From Streptomyces sp. Ag109_O5-1 (GTDB lineage Bacteria; Actinomycetota; Actinomycetes; Streptomycetales; Streptomycetaceae): a stretch of DNA of 64,000 nucleotides. The notes below the pieces were generated by a model. The model saw nothing but the letters and a program-made list of their open reading frames with translations. It ran no database searches and was not told the origin of the DNA. Where the stretch lies: assembly GCF_003814875.1 (NCBI RefSeq), contig NZ_RKQF01000001.1, positions 3,224,001-3,288,000 on the forward strand, in the 5' to 3' direction. The first letter of the stretch is position 1. Each line of letters begins with the position of its first letter. The translations under genes were made by a program, and so were the position numbers. Positions 1 to 9,929 of this stretch are shown here, in pieces.

Positions 1-3000
1 GTGCCGCGGCTGCCGATCCCGGTCGCACTGCGCCGCTTCACCAGCGTGGAGCTCGCGGGCGAACCGGAGCCCGCGCTCGCCCTGCTACGCGCGATGATCG
101 GTCAGCTCGCGGTGTTCCACTCCCCCGACGAGTTGCGGATCGCCGTACTGGGTGGTGAGTCGGCGCGGGACGAGTGGGACTGGCTCAAGTGGCTGCCGCA
201 CAACGCCCATCCGAGCGAAGCCGACGACGCGGGTCCGGTCCGGCTGGCGGCCGAGGACCACGACACGCTGCTGGAGCTGCTGGGCACGGACGTCCGCGAC
301 CGTCCCGACCACGACCCGGACGCCTCCCCCAGCGTGGCCGAGCCGTTCGTGGTGATCGTGGCGCAGGGGATACGGCTGCCGGAGACCTCACGGCTGCTGC
401 ACGGCGGGCTGCGCAACGTCGTTCTGCTGGACGCGACCGGCGCGATGACCGGTGGCCCGAAGGTGCTGCGGCTCACGGCACACGGCACGAGTGTCGCCTT
501 CCCCTCCGGTGACGACACGGTCACCGCCGAGGCCGACGCGCTCAGCCGCACCCAGGCCGACACCCTGGCCCGCACCCTGGCGCCGATGCGCACCAGCGGC
601 AGCGTCGACCTGACGGACCAGGCGCTGGACTCGGACTTCGACCTGACCGCCCTGCTGGGCATCCGCGACCCGCGCACCTTCGACGTGGCCGCCAAGTGGC
701 GCCCGCGGCAGGCCCAGTCGGCCCGCCTGCTGGTGCCGCTGGGTGTCACGGAGGACGGCGAGGTCGTCGAGCTGGACATCAAGGAGTCGGCGCAGGGGGG
801 CATGGGCCCGCACGGCCTGCTCATCGGTGCGACCGGTTCCGGCAAGAGCGAACTGCTGCGCACGCTGGTGCTGGGTCTGGTCGCCACCCACTCCTCCGAG
901 GTCCTCAACCTGGTGCTGGTCGACTTCAAGGGCGGCGCGACGTTCCTGGGGATGGACCGGCTGCCGCACACCTCGGCGGTCATCACCAACCTCGCCGACG
1001 AGATCCATCTCGTGGACCGGATGCGCGACTCCATCAACGGCGAGATGATCCGCCGTCAGGAGCTGCTGCGCGACTCCGGGTACTCCTCGCTGTTCGACTA
1101 CGAGAAGGCGCGGGGCGCCGGGGTGAACCTCACCCCGCTGCCGTCGCTGCTGATCATCGTCGACGAGTTCTCCGAACTGCTCGCCAGCAAGCCGGAGTTC
1201 GTGGACCTCTTCGTCTCCATCGGCCGCCTCGGACGCAGCCTCGGTGTGCATCTGCTCCTCGCCTCCCAGCGCCTGGACGAAAGCCGCATCCACAAGGTGG
1301 AGGGCCATCTGTCCTACCGGATCGCCCTGCGCACGTTCTCCTCGATGGAATCGCGCAGCGTCATCGGTGTCTCCAGCGCCTATGAACTGCCGTCGGCACC
1401 GGGCAACGGCTATCTGAAGGTGGACACGACCAACCTGGTGCGTTTCAAGGCCGCGTACGTGTCCGGCCCCGCGCCGGAGCCGGTGAGCGAGGCGGAGCAG
1501 AGCGCCGAACAGGCCAGGGCCGCCCAGGAGATCACCGTGTTCGGTCTGGCGCAGCAGGGCACGCTGCTGTCGGAACGCACCGAGGAACACCCCGCCGAGC
1601 TCCGGCCGCTGCGGTCCGCCGAGCGCGAGGAGCCCGCCGGGCCGGCCGCGGGCGCCGAGCAGAGCGAGGAGAGTCTGCTGGAGGTGCTGATCGGCCGGCT
1701 GGAGGAGAGCGGCCCGCCGGCCCGCCAGGTGTGGCTGCCTCCGCTGACCGAGTCCCCGAGCCTCGACCAGCTGCTGCCCGGTATCGTCCCCGACCCGGTG
1801 CGCGGTATGAGCGCTGCGGACTATCCGGCGCTGGGCTCGCTGCGGGTGCCGCTGGCCATCGTCGACCGGCCCTTCGAGCAGTTGCGTGAGCTGCTGGTCG
1901 CCGACCTGTCCGGCGCCGACGGTCACATCGGTCTTGTCGGCGCCCCGCAGACCGGCAAGTCGACCATGCTGCGCACGCTGATGATGTCCCTCGCGCTGAC
2001 CCACACCCCGGAGGAAGTGCAGTTCTACTGCCTCGACTTCGGCGGCGGCGGCCTGGTCTCCACGGCCGGTCTGCCCCATGTCGGCTCGGTCGCCACCCGT
2101 CTGGAGCGCGACCGCGTCCTGCGTACGGTGGCGGAGCTGACGCAGTTGCTGGAGAAGCGCGAGGAGGAGTTCACCTCACGCGGCCTGGAGTCGATGACGG
2201 CCTACCGCGCGCTCAGGGCCACGGGCGAGATCGACGATCCCTACGGTGACGTGTTCCTGGTGGTCGACGGCTGGGGCACCCTGCGCCAGGACTACGAGGA
2301 CCTGGAGCCGCGTGTCATCGACATGGCCGCGCGCGGACTGTCGTTCGGTCTGCATGTGATCGGCTCCGCCGTGCGCTGGTCGGAGATCCGTCCTCGCCTG
2401 CGGGACCTGCTGGGCACCAAGTTCGAACTGCGCCTCGGTGACTCCATGGAGTCCGAGGTCGGTTCCCGCACCGCCGCGACCGTCCCGCACCAGCCGGGCC
2501 GCGGTCTGACCGCGGGCGGTCACCACTTCCTGTCCGCCCTGCCCCGGCTGGACAGCTCCGGCGAGACCGCCGACCTCACGGCCGCCACCAAGGCGGCAGT
2601 GGCGGAGATCGACACCTTCTGGACCGGCCGTTCCGCCCCCGGCGTGCGCCTGCTGCCGACCCGCCTTCCGGTGAGCCAGCTTCCGGAGGCGGAGGGCGAT
2701 CTGCGGGTCTGCCTGGGCTGGGACGAACAGCGGCTGGAGCCGGTCTGGCACGACTTCTCGGCCACCCCGCATCTGATGGTGTTCGGCGACGGGGAGACCG
2801 GCAAGACCAACGCGCTGCGTCTGATGATCCGTTCCATCACCTCCCGCTACACCCCCGACCAGGCCCGCATCATGGTCGCGGACCCCGGCCGGGGACTGCT
2901 CACCTCGGTGCCCGAGGAGTACCGGGTCGGTTACGTCGTCGACGGCGACGCCCTCGCCCAACTCGCCACCAGCGCCTCGGTCTCGGTCGGCAAGCGGGTG

Positions 3001-3393
3001 CCGGGGCCGGACATCAGCCCCGAGCAGCTGGCCCGCCGCGACTGGTGGGAGGGGCCACGGCTGTTCGTCCTCCTCGACGACTACGACCTCTTCTCCGGCA
3101 CCCCGGGCGCGCCCTCGCCCATGGCACCGTTGGTGCCCCTGCTCGCACAGGGCCTCCACATTGGCATGCACCTGGTGGTCGCGCGCAGCACCTCCGGCGC
3201 CGTCCGCGCCATGATGGACCCGGTGCTGCGCCGGCTGTGGGAACTGGGCAACCCCGCGCTGCTGTTCTCGTATCCCAAGGAGGAGGGCAAGTTCCTCGGC
3301 GAGGCCAAGCCGCGCACCCTCCCCTCGGGCCGGGCCCAGCTCGTCACCCGCCGGTCGGTCAAGCTCGTACAGACCGGACTGGTGACCCCGTGA
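1..3393 (+). CDS. eccC: Type VII secretion FtsK/SpoIIIE ATPase EccC, 5' end outside the window
   Basis: EccC is the membrane-anchored motor ATPase that recognises WXG100 substrates and drives their export. The visible 1130 residues carry three FtsK/SpoIIIE modules with P-loops GATGSGKS (276-283), GAPQTGKS (647-654) and GDGETGKT (929-936), and Walker B-like stretches such as LIIVDEF and LFVLLDDYD. Full EccC proteins are about 1300 residues and begin with two membrane helices and a short domain. These are missing here, and the reading starts at base 1 inside a segment that matches the region before the first ATPase. The listed GTG is therefore just the window edge. All three P-loops keep their Lys, so the protein looks functional. 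It is followed by eccD after about 95 bp, in the usual Streptomyces order. Confidence 0.95.
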   Translation: MPRLPIPVALRRFTSVELAGEPEPALALLRAMIGQLAVFHSPDELRIAVLGGESARDEWDWLKWLPHNAHPSEADDAGPVRLAAEDHDTLLELLGTDVRDRPDHDPDASPSVAEPFVVIVAQGIRLPETSRLLHGGLRNVVLLDATGAMTGGPKVLRLTAHGTSVAFPSGDDTVTAEADALSRTQADTLARTLAPMRTSGSVDLTDQALDSDFDLTALLGIRDPRTFDVAAKWRPRQAQSARLLVPLGVTEDGEVVELDIKESAQGGMGPHGLLIGATGSGKSELLRTLVLGLVATHSSEVLNLVLVDFKGGATFLGMDRLPHTSAVITNLADEIHLVDRMRDSINGEMIRRQELLRDSGYSSLFDYEKARGAGVNLTPLPSLLIIVDEFSELLASKPEFVDLFVSIGRLGRSLGVHLLLASQRLDESRIHKVEGHLSYRIALRTFSSMESRSVIGVSSAYELPSAPGNGYLKVDTTNLVRFKAAYVSGPAPEPVSEAEQSAEQARAAQEITVFGLAQQGTLLSERTEEHPAELRPLRSAEREEPAGPAAGAEQSEESLLEVLIGRLEESGPPARQVWLPPLTESPSLDQLLPGIVPDPVRGMSAADYPALGSLRVPLAIVDRPFEQLRELLVADLSGADGHIGLVGAPQTGKSTMLRTLMMSLALTHTPEEVQFYCLDFGGGGLVSTAGLPHVGSVATRLERDRVLRTVAELTQLLEKREEEFTSRGLESMTAYRALRATGEIDDPYGDVFLVVDGWGTLRQDYEDLEPRVIDMAARGLSFGLHVIGSAVRWSEIRPRLRDLLGTKFELRLGDSMESEVGSRTAATVPHQPGRGLTAGGHHFLSALPRLDSSGETADLTAATKAAVAEIDTFWTGRSAPGVRLLPTRLPVSQLPEAEGDLRVCLGWDEQRLEPVWHDFSATPHLMVFGDGETGKTNALRLMIRSITSRYTPDQARIMVADPGRGLLTSVPEEYRVGYVVDGDALAQLATSASVSVGKRVPGPDISPEQLARRDWWEGPRLFVLLDDYDLFSGTPGAPSPMAPLVPLLAQGLHIGMHLVVARSTSGAVRAMMDPVLRRLWELGNPALLFSYPKEEGKFLGEAKPRTLPSGRAQLVTRRSVKLVQTGLVTP

Positions 3394-3487
3394 CCCGACA
3401 CCCGGAACCGCGCCGGTCCCCGGCCGCCCCACACGGCCTCTCGCCGCTTCCGCCCGCCCCCCACCACCGCACCACAGGAGCAGCACG

Positions 3488-4882
3488 ATGACCTCACCGC
3501 ATGCGGTCACCGCACCGGCCTCGGAGGTCTGCCGGGTGACGGTGGTGGGTCCCACCGGCCGGTCCGACCTGGCGATCCCGCTCACCACACCGGTCTCCGC
3601 GCTGCTGCCGGTGCTGGTGCGCCACGTCACCGAGGACACCGCCGACCGGGGTACGCCCTGGGTGCTGCAACGGCTCGGCGAGGAGCCTCTCGACGCCGAC
3701 GGCACCCCGGCCACGCTGGCCCTGCGCCACGGCGACGTCCTCCATCTGCGGCCCGCCGAGGAGCCGTTGCCCGCGCTGCACTTCGACGACGTCGCCGACG
3801 GTGTGGCGCAGGCCGTGGACGCGCTGCCGGGCCGCTGGCGCCCGGAGCTGACCCGGGGGCTCGCGCTGGCCATGGCGGTGCTGGCCCTGCCCGCGCTGGC
3901 CGCCGCCCTGCTGGGGCTGGGCCCGGGGGTGCCGACCGCGGCCGGCGCCGGGGTGATCGCCGTACTGCTGGCCGCCGGCTGCGTGGTCGCCGCCCGGCTC
4001 GGCGCCGACCGGGGCACCGTGCTGGTGGCCGGCCTCGGCTCGCTGGCGTTCGGCGCACTCGCCGGACTGGCGGTCCGTCAGGGCCCGCACGGTGGCTACG
4101 CACCGGGGATGCCGGGGGTGCTGGCCGCGGCGGCCTGTGTGGTGGTGCTCTCCGTCAGTCTGCTGGCGCTGCGTCCGCTGCCGCTGGTGGTCCCCGGCAC
4201 CGTACTGCTGACCGCGCTCGCCGCCGCCGTGGGCATCGGGCTGATGCGGGCGGCCGGCTGGCACGGCGCCCAGGCGGTGTCCGTGGTGGCGGTCGCGATG
4301 TTCGTACTGGGCCACTTCGGGCCCCGGCTGACCCTGCGCATGGCCCGGCTGCGCGTCCCCCGACTGCCGCACAACGCAGAGGAGTTGCAGGAGGACATCG
4401 ACCCGGAGCCACAGGAGCGGGTGGAGAGCCGGGTCAAGCTGGCCAGCGCCTACCTCGACACCCTCAGCCTGTCCTCCGCGCTGGTCTACGCCGGAGCCTT
4501 CTGGTACATGACACGTGGCACCGGCTGGATCGGCTGGCTGCTGCCGCTGGTGTTCGCCGGTGCGGTGCTGCTGCGGTCGCGCGGCCTGAACCGGACCGCG
4601 CAGCGGGTGCCGATGGTGGTGGCCGGAGCGATCGGACTGATCACGGTGCTGCTGACCCGGTTCGCCCTGGCGGGTACCGGAGCCCGGGTGGCCGTGGTGG
4701 CCGTGCTGCTCGCGGCGGTCGCCGCCCTGCTGACGGCGGCCTGGCGGCTGCCGCGCGGACGGCTGCTCCCGGTGTGGGGCCACAGCGGCGACCTGCTGGA
4801 GACGATCACCGCCATCGCGTTGCTGCCGCTGCTGCTCCAAGCCCTGCACGCGTACTCCTACTTCCGCTCGCTGGCGAGCTGA
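3488..4882 (+). CDS. eccD: Type VII secretion integral membrane protein EccD
   Basis: EccD forms the membrane channel vestibule of the ESX secretion complex. The first roughly 95 residues form a soluble ubiquitin-like (YukD-type) domain. The remainder is a chain of about eleven hydrophobic segments rich in Leu, Ala and Val, with a cytoplasmic charged loop around residues 295-325 (RLPHNAEELQEDIDPEP). At 464 residues it has the normal length for the family. The ATG is preceded by a purine-rich AGGAGCAG ribosome binding site. It sits between eccC and eccB, with only 12 bp to the eccB start, so co-transcription is likely. Confidence 0.95.
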   Translation: MTSPHAVTAPASEVCRVTVVGPTGRSDLAIPLTTPVSALLPVLVRHVTEDTADRGTPWVLQRLGEEPLDADGTPATLALRHGDVLHLRPAEEPLPALHFDDVADGVAQAVDALPGRWRPELTRGLALAMAVLALPALAAALLGLGPGVPTAAGAGVIAVLLAAGCVVAARLGADRGTVLVAGLGSLAFGALAGLAVRQGPHGGYAPGMPGVLAAAACVVVLSVSLLALRPLPLVVPGTVLLTALAAAVGIGLMRAAGWHGAQAVSVVAVAMFVLGHFGPRLTLRMARLRVPRLPHNAEELQEDIDPEPQERVESRVKLASAYLDTLSLSSALVYAGAFWYMTRGTGWIGWLLPLVFAGAVLLRSRGLNRTAQRVPMVVAGAIGLITVLLTRFALAGTGARVAVVAVLLAAVAALLTAAWRLPRGRLLPVWGHSGDLLETITAIALLPLLLQALHAYSYFRSLAS

Positions 4883-4894
4883 GGGGGCCGGAGC

Positions 4895-6436
4895 GTGCAG
4901 ACACGACGCGATCACATGCAGGCGTACCAGTTCGCCATGGGCCGCCTCGCCACCGCCCTCGTCAGCGGCGACCCCGGCCGCGGCGACAGCCCCACCAAAC
5001 GTGCCGCGCTCGGCACCTTCTTCGGCGCCGGCATCGTGGTGCTGCTGTGCGCGGGATTCCTCGTCTACGGGAAGCTGTCGCCGGTGACCACTCAGGCGTG
5101 GCGGGAGCCGGGCTCCATCATCGTGGAGAAGGAGACCGGAAACCGCTACCTCTACCTGGACGGACAGCTGCGCCCGGTACGCAACTACGCGTCCGCCCTG
5201 CTGCTGACCGGCCACGGCACCGTACGCACCGTGCAGGCCAAGGCGCTGGCCGACGTGGCGCACGGCGCCCCGGTCGGGATCAGCGGCGCCCCCGACTCCC
5301 TGCCCACCCCGGCGGCCCTGCTGCCGTCGACCTGGACCGACTGCCTGCGGCCGGATCTGCCGTCCGGCCGGGTCGTCGACTTCGCGCCGGGCGACCGGGC
5401 CGCCGCCTTCCCCGCCGCCCGTCAGCTGCTGCTGAAGGCGCCGGACGGCAAGCGGTACCTGCTGTGGCGGGGCACCAAGTACCCGGTGCCGTCGGACGCC
5501 ACGCTCATCGCGCTCGGACTCGACGGCGACCGGTCCATCGCCGCGCCCGCCGCCTGGCTGGCGGCCGTGCCGACCGGGGCCGTCCTCGCCCCGGCGAAGC
5601 TCGACGGGGCCGGCAAGGCCGGCGGGCAGGTCGCCGGGCAGCCGGCCGCCGTGGGCCAGTTGTTCACCACGTCCGCGGCGGGCGCCAAGCGCTCGTACGT
5701 GATGACGGCCGACGGCGTGGCCCCGGTGAGCGCCACGGAGGCCGCGCTGCTCGCGGCGCAGCACGGCGCGCCCGCACCGCGTGAGGTGTCGGCGACCGAC
5801 ATCGCAGCCGCCCATGTCTCCGCCGACCAGTCCCTCACCGACGCTCTGCCGGACGTCCTCAACGCCCCGGCCGCCGACACCTCCGCGCAGGCGGTGTGCC
5901 TGCGCGAGACCGCCCAGGGCACCCGGCTGAAGGCCACCGTGGCGGTCGAGGGCGGTGCCGCGGCGACCGGCAGCCGGCAGGTGCTGGTCCCGCCGTCGCA
6001 CGGGGTGTACGCGGTCGACCAGCAGCAGGTTGCGGCACGGGCGACGCATCCGCTGACCTACCTCGTCACCGACCGGGGCATCGCCTATCCGCTGGGCGAC
6101 TCCGCCGCCGCGCAGGACCTCGGCATCGGCGGCGCCAGTGCGGTGCCCCTGCCGGAGACCCTGCTGGCCGTGCTGCCGCGCGGGCCGGAGCTGGGCCGCA
6201 CGGTGGCGGCGCTGACCGTGAACGCGGCGGCACAGGACGGAAGTTCGGCGGACTCGCCGTCGTCCACGAGCGGTCTCGGCGGGGCGCAGGGAACGTCGAC
6301 GCAGGGAACGTCGGCGAAGGGATCGTCGGCGAAGGGATCGTCGGCGAAGGGCGTCGCACCCGCTGCGGGCTCCGCTCCTGTTCCCTCGGTGAGCACGGAC
6401 CCGTCACCCACCGGCCACTCGGCGCGGGTGGGGTGA
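4895..6436 (+). CDS. eccB: Type VII secretion protein EccB
   Basis: EccB is a single-pass membrane component of the ESX machine, mostly exposed outside the membrane. The N-terminus has the characteristic motif with TRRDHMQAYQFAMGRL, followed by one transmembrane helix near residues 47-63 (GAGIVVLLCAGFLVYG) and a long extracytoplasmic domain. The family's repeated (R)-x-Y-L-(Y/L) elements, such as NRYLYLDG and KRYLLWRG, are visible. The last 70 residues form a low-complexity tail with three GSSAKG units that is probably disordered. The start is a GTG with GGGGCCGGAG upstream, 12 bp after eccD. The next gene starts 4 bp after the stop. Confidence 0.95.
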   Translation: MQTRRDHMQAYQFAMGRLATALVSGDPGRGDSPTKRAALGTFFGAGIVVLLCAGFLVYGKLSPVTTQAWREPGSIIVEKETGNRYLYLDGQLRPVRNYASALLLTGHGTVRTVQAKALADVAHGAPVGISGAPDSLPTPAALLPSTWTDCLRPDLPSGRVVDFAPGDRAAAFPAARQLLLKAPDGKRYLLWRGTKYPVPSDATLIALGLDGDRSIAAPAAWLAAVPTGAVLAPAKLDGAGKAGGQVAGQPAAVGQLFTTSAAGAKRSYVMTADGVAPVSATEAALLAAQHGAPAPREVSATDIAAAHVSADQSLTDALPDVLNAPAADTSAQAVCLRETAQGTRLKATVAVEGGAAATGSRQVLVPPSHGVYAVDQQQVAARATHPLTYLVTDRGIAYPLGDSAAAQDLGIGGASAVPLPETLLAVLPRGPELGRTVAALTVNAAAQDGSSADSPSSTSGLGGAQGTSTQGTSAKGSSAKGSSAKGVAPAAGSAPVPSVSTDPSPTGHSARVG

Positions 6437-6440
6437 GCGG

Positions 6441-9400
6441 ATGCGTATCCGAGTGGGCGCCGTGCGGGCGGCAGGGACAGGTCTGCAGTGCCGCGCCGTG
6501 GGGCACGCGCTGCTGATCCATCCCAAGGGCGAACCCGACCCGCAGGCCGCCGCGTTCGCCGCGGGGCTGGCGCCGGATCCCCAGCACACCGTGGCCGTGG
6601 TGGACCTGCCGTTCGGCACGCTGGAGGACTCGGCGGACGCGGTGGCACGCCTGCTGGCCCACCGTGGTCACAGCCTGCGCCTGGTCTTCGGTCGCGCCAC
6701 GCCGCAGGAGTCGCGGCGCACCGCCCAGCGGATCGCGGACCGGCTGGACCGGCTGGTGCTGGCCCCGGACGGCGAGGTGCTGCCGACCGACGGCGGCGGC
6801 CTGTTCATCCCCAGTGAGCACGGTGCGGGGTGGCTGAGCTTCCGTCCGGGCCGCCCGGCGAAACGCGACTCCCGGCGCTTTCCCAAGCCCCGCTGGGAGT
6901 TCTCGACCTTCGACCGCCCCTGGGCGACCAGCGGCCATGGCCTGGTCGAACCCGTCCCCAGCGGCGTGTGGGTGCGCAGCCCCTACCTCCCCGACTCCCC
7001 GGAGAGCGGCCAGCGGCTGGTCGACCGTCTGCCGAGTCACCCCGAGATCCTCACCGTGGTCCTCGGCAGCCCCGGCGGGCCTCCCGTCACGCTGTCGGAC
7101 GTGGCCCGGCTGTGGGACACCGTCCTGCCGTCCGCGCGTTCCTGGGTGCGTTTTCTGCACCTCGGGCCGGTCGCGCTGCCCGAGGGCGCCGAAGCGCTGG
7201 GCCAGGAACTCGCCGACGCCCTCGGCCAGCAGGTGGTGCTGTACACCGGCGTACCCGTCTCGGCGCGCGTCGGTCTCGACTCTCCCGAGGTGGCCTCGCT
7301 GCGGCCGGACGGCACGCTCGGCCACCGGCCGTTCGTCAGCGAGTTGATGTACTTCCCGCGGACGGGCGACACCCCTGCCCCGCCTGCCCTCTTCGGCCTG
7401 CGCCGGCCGCTCGTCGAGGTGCCGGAGATCTCCGCCGGCGTCTACGAGTACGCCCACGACGCGGTGCTTGAGGTCGTGCAGAGCGGACTGTGGATGCGCC
7501 CGTCCGTCGAACCCGTGGGCAGTGACGCGGTACGGCGGATACCGGCGGCGCCCGGCTATGCGGCCATCCTCTACGACCGCAGCACCCCCGGCGCGGAAGA
7601 CCGTATGCGCGCGCTCGCCGAGGACATGCTGTGGAAGCTCGACCCGGACCGTCGCGTGGGCTTCACCGTCGTACCCGCCGACGCGCCGGGCGTGGCGGCC
7701 GGTGTACCGGACGACGCCTATCTGTGGTCGCCGCAGGACCCCGCGGTCTACGGCCCGCAGCAGGTCGCACCGCCCCTCACCAGGCAGCGCCGCCCGGTCG
7801 ATGTCGCGCCCTGGGCCCCGGCGTCCACGGGCCGGTCGCAGGAGGGCCGGGAGCGCGCCGCCGTCCCGGCCGGCGCCCCCGGCCGGGCGTCCGCGCTGAA
7901 CCAGCTCGACGAGTCACCGGCCGTTCGCGTCGCGGGCAGGAACGACACTGCCTCGGCGGTCGCACCTGCCCCGGCGCCCCAGGCCGCCCGTACCGAATCC
8001 GACGTACCGTCGGCCGCCCTGCCCCGCACGGAGTCCGACGCCGGCCGGTCCGCGGCGGACGGGGACGAGACGAGCGGTGCGGCCGCTCGCGTGGCGACGG
8101 TGGCCACGGAGGCCGGGAGCATCGCACCCCGCCCGCGCCCGCACGCCCCGCACGAGCCGCCGCCCACCGGCAAGCCGCTCCCGATGCCCCCACCGGCGCC
8201 GGACGCCACGCGGGGTCCGGTACCGCCCGCGCCTGACCCGAACGGTCCGGTCACGCCGTCCCGCCCCAAGCTGCCCAAGCTGACCGCCCTGACCACCGTG
8301 TCCGAGCCGGCACCCGCAGCTGAGCCGCTCCCGGTACCCCCACCCGCGCGGGGTCCGGTACCGCCCGCGCCTGCGCCCGCACCGAACGGTCCCGTCACGC
8401 CGGCCGGCCCCGAGCCGCCCACCGTGCCCGAGCCGGCGCCCACAGGTGAGCCGGAGGCTCCGGTCGGGCCGCCGCGGACCGCCCCGCGCCCCGCCGCGCC
8501 CGACCGTGCCGACACCGGCGGCTCCGGCGGCTCCGGCGAGCAGCCGACGCCTGCCCTCCGGCCGGAGCCGCCTGTTCCCGCCCCGGAGTCCGGCCGGGAG
8601 TCCGGCCCGACTTCCGTACCCGCGAACACCCAGGAGACGGCACCGGACGCCCCGGACGCCGAGCCGGGTGTCCCTCAGGCACCGGACGCACCCGCCACGC
8701 AGGCCCGGCGGACCCAGCAGACTCCGTCGTCGGCGCCGGACGGGCCGGCAGCCGCCGTGCCGCAGGACCCGGAAGCGCTGCGGACGCCGCCCTCGGACCC
8801 TCAGGATCCTCAGGCTTCCCAAGCGCCCGTGCCCGCCGTACCCAAGCCGGCGGCCAGGGCCGTCCCGGCCCCGGCGCGGATGATCCGGCTGGAGTCCGAC
8901 GCGCCGGCCGCCGCTCCCGCACAGCCTGCCGGTCCCGGTCCCGCGCCGGTGCCCGACGGCTCCGGCGGTCCGGTCACGCCTTCCCTCGCACCGGCCGCGT
9001 CCGACGGACCCGGGAGCGCCGTGCCGCCCGCCGCCCCGGCGGCCGGAGCGGGGGTAAGGGTCCAGCCGGTGCCCAAGGGCTCGGCCTGCGCCGTGCTGCC
9101 GGAACGCGGCACCAGCAAGGAACGTGACTGGGTGCGGCGCACCTTCAGCACGCAGTACAACGCGGTCGCGGGCACGGTCTCACGGGTGATGTCGGAGTCC
9201 CCGGGGCTGCGCGGCGGCAGTCGGAGCGAGGCGGCCGACGCCCTCACCGATCTGGTGGCCGTACGGCTCTACCTGTCCGGCGACAGCCGGCAGGTGGACG
9301 ACGCGGTGCGGTCCGCGCAGGTCGGCCCGCACGTCCCCCTGGCGCGCTGTGTGGCGGCGGGGCTGCGCAGGCTGCCGTCCTACCGTGGCGCGGCGCTGTT

Positions 9401-9929
9401 GCGGGCCCCCGCCACCGCCATGGAGCGCGGGTGGTACCGGGAGGGCCGGCTGACGACCGAGTGGGCGTTCTGCACCGCGTACAGCGCGCCGCACCCCGGT
9501 CCCGAGAACGGCACCGACTTCCTCATCTGGTCGATGACGGCCCGCCGTACCAGCCTGATCGACCCGTCCGAGCCGTACCGGGTGGTGTTCCTGCCCGGCA
9601 CCACGTTCAAGGTGCTGCGCCCCTCGGACGGTGAAGGGCCGGTCCTCATGCGGGAGTTGTCGCCGTCGGAGATCGCCTCCGACGGCAAGGTGGACGTCCA
9701 GCGCGTCCCGCTGGACGAGATCGCCCTCGACGGTCTCGAGCGTGCGGCGGGCGCGTTGAGCGCCAACGACGCGGGCGCCTCCGCGGCGGCCACAGACGGC
9801 GAGCAGGGCGGCACCCTGCCGGAGGAACGCTTCGGCACGCCCCCGGGCCTGATCGGTGCGGCGCAGCCGCGGCGTCCGCGCGGCGACGGCGGCGACATGA
9901 GTGCGTCTGACAAGGGAGCGAAGCTGTGA
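6441..9929 (+). CDS. Large T7SS-locus protein of unknown function with a degenerate ADP-ribosyltransferase-like C-terminal domain
   Basis: I do not recognise a named family for this 1162-residue protein. Three parts can be seen. Residues 1-460 are a mixed alpha/beta globular region with no motif I know. Residues 465-880 are a Pro/Ala-rich linker with repeated PPPA and NGPVTP-like phrases. The C-terminal domain (about 895-1080) follows the order of an R-S-E type ADP-ribosyltransferase fold: YRG at 981-983, a WAFCTAYS strand at 1008-1015 in place of the STS motif, and VVFLPGTTFKVL from 1048. In active enzymes a Glu precedes the last strand; here residue 1047 is Arg, so catalysis is doubtful. 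No signal peptide or membrane helix is evident. The gene sits between eccB and the eccA-like gene and overlaps the latter by 4 bp, so it is probably a dedicated component or adaptor of this secretion system. Confidence 0.6.
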   Translation: MRIRVGAVRAAGTGLQCRAVGHALLIHPKGEPDPQAAAFAAGLAPDPQHTVAVVDLPFGTLEDSADAVARLLAHRGHSLRLVFGRATPQESRRTAQRIADRLDRLVLAPDGEVLPTDGGGLFIPSEHGAGWLSFRPGRPAKRDSRRFPKPRWEFSTFDRPWATSGHGLVEPVPSGVWVRSPYLPDSPESGQRLVDRLPSHPEILTVVLGSPGGPPVTLSDVARLWDTVLPSARSWVRFLHLGPVALPEGAEALGQELADALGQQVVLYTGVPVSARVGLDSPEVASLRPDGTLGHRPFVSELMYFPRTGDTPAPPALFGLRRPLVEVPEISAGVYEYAHDAVLEVVQSGLWMRPSVEPVGSDAVRRIPAAPGYAAILYDRSTPGAEDRMRALAEDMLWKLDPDRRVGFTVVPADAPGVAAGVPDDAYLWSPQDPAVYGPQQVAPPLTRQRRPVDVAPWAPASTGRSQEGRERAAVPAGAPGRASALNQLDESPAVRVAGRNDTASAVAPAPAPQAARTESDVPSAALPRTESDAGRSAADGDETSGAAARVATVATEAGSIAPRPRPHAPHEPPPTGKPLPMPPPAPDATRGPVPPAPDPNGPVTPSRPKLPKLTALTTVSEPAPAAEPLPVPPPARGPVPPAPAPAPNGPVTPAGPEPPTVPEPAPTGEPEAPVGPPRTAPRPAAPDRADTGGSGGSGEQPTPALRPEPPVPAPESGRESGPTSVPANTQETAPDAPDAEPGVPQAPDAPATQARRTQQTPSSAPDGPAAAVPQDPEALRTPPSDPQDPQASQAPVPAVPKPAARAVPAPARMIRLESDAPAAAPAQPAGPGPAPVPDGSGGPVTPSLAPAASDGPGSAVPPAAPAAGAGVRVQPVPKGSACAVLPERGTSKERDWVRRTFSTQYNAVAGTVSRVMSESPGLRGGSRSEAADALTDLVAVRLYLSGDSRQVDDAVRSAQVGPHVPLARCVAAGLRRLPSYRGAALLRAPATAMERGWYREGRLTTEWAFCTAYSAPHPGPENGTDFLIWSMTARRTSLIDPSEPYRVVFLPGTTFKVLRPSDGEGPVLMRELSPSEIASDGKVDVQRVPLDEIALDGLERAAGALSANDAGASAAATDGEQGGTLPEERFGTPPGLIGAAQPRRPRGDGGDMSASDKGAKL

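Noticed and set aside
3494..6049. An 851-codon minus-strand frame opposite eccD and eccB
   Set aside because: Both sense genes have clear family motifs, and the antisense product is Gln/His/Arg-rich low complexity, typical of a shadow frame in high-GC DNA.
7800..9050. The Pro/Ala-rich stretch of the 1162-residue protein as a separate mobile or foreign insert
   Set aside because: It is in frame, has ordinary GC content and is typical of linkers between domains in this phylum.
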